NCBI GenBank assembly: GCA_964059195.1
Contig: CAXKWD010000002.1
Location: 48,944,923-49,008,922 of the forward strand
Length of the DNA stretch: 64,000 bases
Origin: Ectobius pallidus
Lineage: Eukaryota; Arthropoda; Insecta; Blattodea; Ectobiidae
Direction of reading: 5' to 3'
Part shown: one piece after another, positions 58,954 through 64,000 of the stretch
Numbering within the stretch: position 1 is the stretch's first letter
Layout: each line of letters begins with the position of its first letter
Translations under genes and position numbers: made by a program
Notes under the pieces: model-generated
Database searches by the model: none
What the model saw: only the letters and a program-made list of their open reading frames with translations
Told to the model about the DNA's origin: nothing

Positions 58954-61900
58954 TTAAATTTAATGATTATTGTGAAAAAGATTTAATTCAGTTAGTTCCG
59001 GCACTCTGCTTCCTGCTGGACCCTTCAGACGTTAACAAAGCTGTTACCTAACAGAAGCACAACTTCTGTGCTTCTCACATTAGGTATGACCCACTGCCCA
59101 CCACACGTATGAAACCCAGTCTCTGTAAAGGATTACCTCTATAGATAGATAATTACTAATTTTAGCTGGAACCCACACTTCGGGCCTCTCTTGGTAGTGG
59201 ACCAAACCTCAGGAGAAACACAGCAGAGCGAAACCATTGCCGCCCATCTGTTGGTCTCTTACAAAGAGAGAGGTCCATACCTCCGTCTCACTTCAACCAA
59301 GCCTTTATTTACATAAATAATCACCGCCGATGCAAATTGCTTGCCGGACCAAGGCAAGGGCTCTGTCTGGCTAGGAGAAAGAGTCTACTCCCACCCCCAC
59401 ACGTATTAATTACCTCACGATGTATATTACACCCCCTCAGAATACACTTGGCGCCTGAAACCGCACAGAAACCGAGCACAGGGGTAGCATTTTGGGAAAA
59501 GTAAAAGACAGAGAGAGGTGGGTGGAGAGCTAAAGAGTGAACACTCACACACAGAGAAAATTCGCCATCCTCTTCTTCAAGCCAATCTTCCCCCTTCCTT
59601 CTCCATGAGCTTTGGTTTTAATTACTCCTAATTAAATTTCAGTAATTACGTAATACATTTTTCTCCCATTTGGCACGGAACATCTCTTCCCAAACCACCA
59701 CCTCAACCCCCTCTGTCTCTTCTACGGGAAAAAGAGCTTTGTACGAGGGAAGGCCACTAAAAAGAGAGGGGGCGATATGTCTAGCCCTGCCTGTGGAAAG
59801 AAGCAGAAGTTTAAATTTAGTCTGTAGGCACCACAAAGTAATCTGAGGTTTTGTAATGACGGCGTAAGGGGGTAAAAGGGGTTGCGGGACGTCACTGCTA
59901 AGCAGACATATATTTCGCAGTTTTGTTAACTGATGGTTTTAATAGAGAGCTCTTTTGTTTCTTCATTATGGGAGAAAGAGCTAGGCCAGTTGTTGAACAG
60001 AGCTTGTGATATTTCTATTGCTCTTGAAGTATTACGCATTAACGTCCCATGTACCTATTATATAAATTGCATTAAACGATTTATGTGTTAAAATACCGCA
60101 ATATTTTCAGTATTTTGTTTATTTTACTGTCTACTATTATTAACGTATGAGATGATATTAATGATAGCAATTATGGAAGTAGTAAAAGTAATAATAATAG
60201 TATAATAAAAATAGTAATAGTAATAATAATAATAATAATAGCAATAGCAAAAACAATGCCAGTCAAAATTTTGGTATTAGTAACAACATCCTTGTCTTAA
60301 ATACAAATAAAGGGAACCGAGAATTCGATGTAGCCTACCAAATGGGAAAGTGTCAACTTATCAAGAAAAATGCTAGAAAGTGGGCCTACGCAGAGTATGC
60401 AGAAATATACTGTGCAGTCTCACAATAATGGCTAATGGTCACACCTACGACTGTATCTAAAATTTGTCTCATACTGGAAAACTCGGAAGAAGGCTCAGCT
60501 CGAAATTAGAGCTCATGATGATACTGTAGGCTTAGCAAGCAGTAAGATTATTTAATATTTTTAACCCTTGAATTGCTCATAATATATCCTGTAGGATACA
60601 ATAACTTGTCTTAATTTTGTAAGAATAGGATGTGAGAAACATTTAAATTTAATTTTCTTTAAATATAATTGTTTATTTACAGTAATCGCTTCCTTCATTC
60701 GGAGGTTGCCGGAGTCAAATCTTAACATGTAAGAAAAAACAAGATTCATAATAATAAAATACAATATAAGAAATTAAACCAGTATTAATGTTTCATTTCT
60801 TAATTAACATTATGTTCCTTACCGAAGTTGCAATATTATATCCTGAGATTTTTCTTTTACAAACAAATAGTTTCTACATTATACATCATAGCCTAAATAA
60901 TTGTTGGAATTTTCTTTATACAGGATGTGAAATATATTTACTATCCTATACCAACTATTTTATTTCGGAAATTATGGAATATCTGCACTTCTGAAACAGA
61001 TTTGTATGCTTATTTCCTACATCGATTATCATTAAGTTTTAAAAACAAATTGTGAACCCCTGAAAATGCATATTTTTGTATTAATTATTCGAAAAACTTA
61101 GATTAATTTTCGAAATATGCAGCCATACTGCACAATTTTGTGTGTACTAATTAACTTTTTTAAGGTTAACATACCCTATTGCTTTATGGAAAAAGACTTG
61201 TCCATGACTATGATTATAGTCTATCAACAACACCAGGAAGTAACAATAAGCCCAATAAAACTTTGAAATATAAAAATAATTATAATAAATAATAAGAATA
61301 ATAAATACTATTATTAAAACACTCACACCAGTAATAAATAAGACTAAACATTATTAAATAAATAACATTAATAGCATTACATAAATAACATTAAACATTA
61401 TTATAATTATTATGTAGTTATTCCTATCGTATCCCTATACGTTATTCCTATCTTTGAATTAGTATGCTGATTGAATTTTGTTTGCCTGATTTTGGATTAT
61501 CTAGTAATGGAAGCCTGAAGTGGTAGGATTAAAATACAAGTTTTTATGACGTCAGTTGAGGTTTGGCTCGTCCTTATGGTTCCGTTCCTCTTCACTAAAC
61601 ATAGCCACACACGCCTGGTCATCTCTGTACGCCTACGGGATAAATAAGCATCAAACAAGTTCGCCCTTTTTTTCAAAAGTTGCTAGAGCGAGCGAGTGTA
61701 TGTGAGGATGAGACTGGGTTTTGTTGTTGCAAACTTTTTTGTCGTGGTCTGAATCACGTGGTCTGGAGGGGGCTTCATTAATTTTCGCTCTCGTCGGAGC
61801 AACACCTTTTTCGTGTTCTTGTTCCTGGGGAAAAGACAAAGATAGCACCGGTAGCGACGTACATAGGTTAGGAAGAAGGGTATGCAAATGCTGGCAGAAC

Positions 61901-64000
61901 GGAACCAGGGGGTGGAGACCCCCAACAGTCCATCCGGAGGTGCTCCACAGAATTCAACACTCGCACATAGAAAAGAGTTTCTGCCTTGTTTAAAGGGAAT
62001 GCTGTGATATTTGTCTCTCCTATAATTTAAGGACAGACCTCGTCATTATGTGTAGTTATAACGAAACTATAAAAATACTGCCTAAAATTTCTTTATGTAC
62101 AAAGTAGTATTATTGTAATTATTTTTTCCTTATCCGTTCTTAGGTATTTTCCGTGGAGAAAGTATTGAGTTCGACACTGAAATTCTATGTCTAGCTTCCA
62201 GCCCTAATAAGTGTTTCTGTGTGTATGTCGGTCTGTCCCTGTTTGTGAACAATAAGCCTACAGTTAACAAACAGAGATTAGCTATAGGCCTATTGTGAAT
62301 GTGTGACACGAAGCATGCGACGATTTTATCTTACTTTTAGTTATAGGCTACTAACACTTTAAGTCTACATGAAGGAGAGGGTTTTCGGGATTTTCTCGAA
62401 AATTCTGTGATGATTTTATTTTATTTATGCACACAAGATACTTTTACTTGAGCATAAGCTTCTTTTTAATACACTTTTCGTAAAAATCCTTTGATGGAAG
62501 TGATAAGCCAGTCATAGTTTGCAGAAACTCGGGCTTTAAGTCTCGAGTTGCGAATTAAAAAAAAAAAAAAATTAAAAAAAAAACCTTTGCGTGAGGCTGA
62601 GGCAACTAAATAGACCAACATACTGTCTGCAGTATGGCATCTTATTATGTATCAGAATGTGAAGAGAGAAAGTTGTGTTTCCAATTTTTAGGGTATAGAA
62701 AGTCATATGAGTTTTACATTAGATTTTTCCATATAAGGAAAGCGCTGCTAAACTTTTTCATACAGGCTATATTCCTCCATAATCTTGCTTTATTCGTAAT
62801 TTAGCCCTTCTTCCTATTAATAGTTCATTTGTCTTTCCAGTTCTTCTCAGTAGTCAGCATCTAGCTTTGTTCTTCCTTTCTTTGCAATATTCTGTCCCAA
62901 AATTATTGATTTTATTTTCTAGTCGAACTGCACTCTGCAGCGTTTTGTTCTTTCCATTTTAGAGCTTCGTTATCGATTTACTTTCGCTCCCGTTTCCCAT
63001 CCCTCTATTGCTTTATTGTAGGCCTATATTTCTCATTATTATTTTAATTAGCACTTTTATTTACTTTTCTTTATTCGTACTTTTTTATTTCTTTCTCATT
63101 GTCTTTGTGACTTTCACATCTGACTCTGAACTGTATTTCATCTCGCTTGGCACCCTCTGCAACTGTTTAAACTTTTTTTTATATTAGTTTGTTGCTAGTT
63201 TTGTCTCTAAATAAAAATTCAATGTAAATCTAGGTTGTAAAATCTAGCGGTTGGTGCACTTCGAGATGCACTGGCATAGCATTTTACTAGCTTTATATCA
63301 TCCCCAAAACGAAAACCATATCGTGTGAAAAATCTGGTTAGCGGAGGGGATATAGCTACCTATGATCCATAAAGGAAGCTGCACACTCGCATAAAAAAGA
63401 GTACAGTGTTGTTTGAAGGTGATGTAAGTCATTGTTCTCCCCCTGGATTGACTTTACGGGCATATAAACGTTTAGTAGCATAACGAGTGGATTGAAATCA
63501 CGGCCACATGGACACGTGTGATCCGGCAGATGGCGTCGTGAAACCTGCACCACGGTGACAATGACGTCATTGTTCCTCCCTTCCTGCAAGCCTGCTGCAA
63601 GGTGTGCCATATGCAGCCCTATGTGCATCTTTCCCATCACTGACACCATTGTCAAATGAGAGCGGTCCATAACTCGTGTCCTCCATAACCTTACTTCTAT
63701 TTGCATATCTGCAATTTTTTGGAGGGGGGTTCCGGCTCCTGTTTCTACAAATCATCTCCTTAAATGTGTTTTAATAATAATAATAATTTAATTTAATTAA
63801 ATTAATTTATTTAAAGATGCTACAACCATTTTTTTTACAAATCTTAAAAGAAAAAGAAAGCAACAAGAAAAGGATGGTGATGTTGATGACGATGATATAC
63901 AATAATACATTAATAATACAATTATAAAAACACTTAAATTTTATAAGTAACATTTGAGGTAATATGTGTTTTTTATCAGGTCGGCTATATTAGTCTCATT
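58954..64000. other. No gene seen; low-complexity tracts
   Basis: Includes pyrimidine-rich patches (59560-59720), AAT-rich stretches (60180-60243, 61270-61410), an A-run (62559-62583) and an AT palindromic stretch (63770-63815). A 116-codon minus-strand frame at 63356-63706 lies in a slightly more GC-rich patch but has no domain I recognise. Confidence 0.55.

Overview
The window looks like repeat-rich, AT-rich nuclear DNA from an arthropod. I lean towards a polyneopteran insect such as a cockroach. The basis is the mix of tRNA-derived SINEs, mariner, hAT-like and TTAA-flanked elements, plus a strong excess of the octamer TAGGCCTA. The species call is inference only. I found no convincing host gene, exon, rRNA, functional tRNA, CRISPR array or viral gene, so the window reads as intergenic or large-intron DNA. 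Its readable content is transposable elements of several ages, often nested.

Layout. Positions 1-3580 hold microsatellites, one end of a dispersed element (2045-2284) and a 126/129-bp tandem duplication. Positions 3582-5370 hold a mariner relic with terminal inverted repeats (TIRs), two opposed mariner transposase fragments and a TTAA-flanked MITE. Positions 5422-9338 form one composite insertion bounded by hAT-like ends and a perfect 8-bp target duplication. Inside it are CATCGATG repeats, a seven-unit array of about 148 bp, a 38-bp array, and a SINE split by a 180-bp MITE. Positions 10.5-13.2 kb hold old dispersed repeats and two fold-back elements. Positions 16.8-22 kb hold a TTAA MITE, SINEs, a hAT-like MITE nested in an older element, a MITE with perfect 37-bp TIRs, and another SINE and TTAA MITE. 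Positions 25.3-30.9 kb hold a compact hairpin and SINEs, one with 14-bp target duplications. Positions 32.3-34.4 kb hold two direct copies of a segment of about 350 bp.

Positions 35529-38766 are the most striking object: a 3.2-kb element with TIRs of roughly 0.95 kb flanking a broken minus-strand gene, which I read as a multicopy transposon-type protein. Positions 39.5-46.7 kb hold SINE, MITE and hAT fragments. Positions 49566-49850 hold a 259-bp fold-back element with 100-bp arms and 13-bp target duplications. Positions 52.7-58.95 kb hold two copies of one hAT-like MITE (the first nested in an older repeat), a candidate large MITE, a MITE with 16-bp TIRs and a further TTAA MITE. The last 5 kb is low-complexity or unrecognised.

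Nothing here works together as a pathway. What the window records is layered transposition. Two pairs of repeat copies also suggest that the TAGGCCTA octamers arise as small insertions at TA dinucleotides, perhaps excision footprints of an unidentified element.
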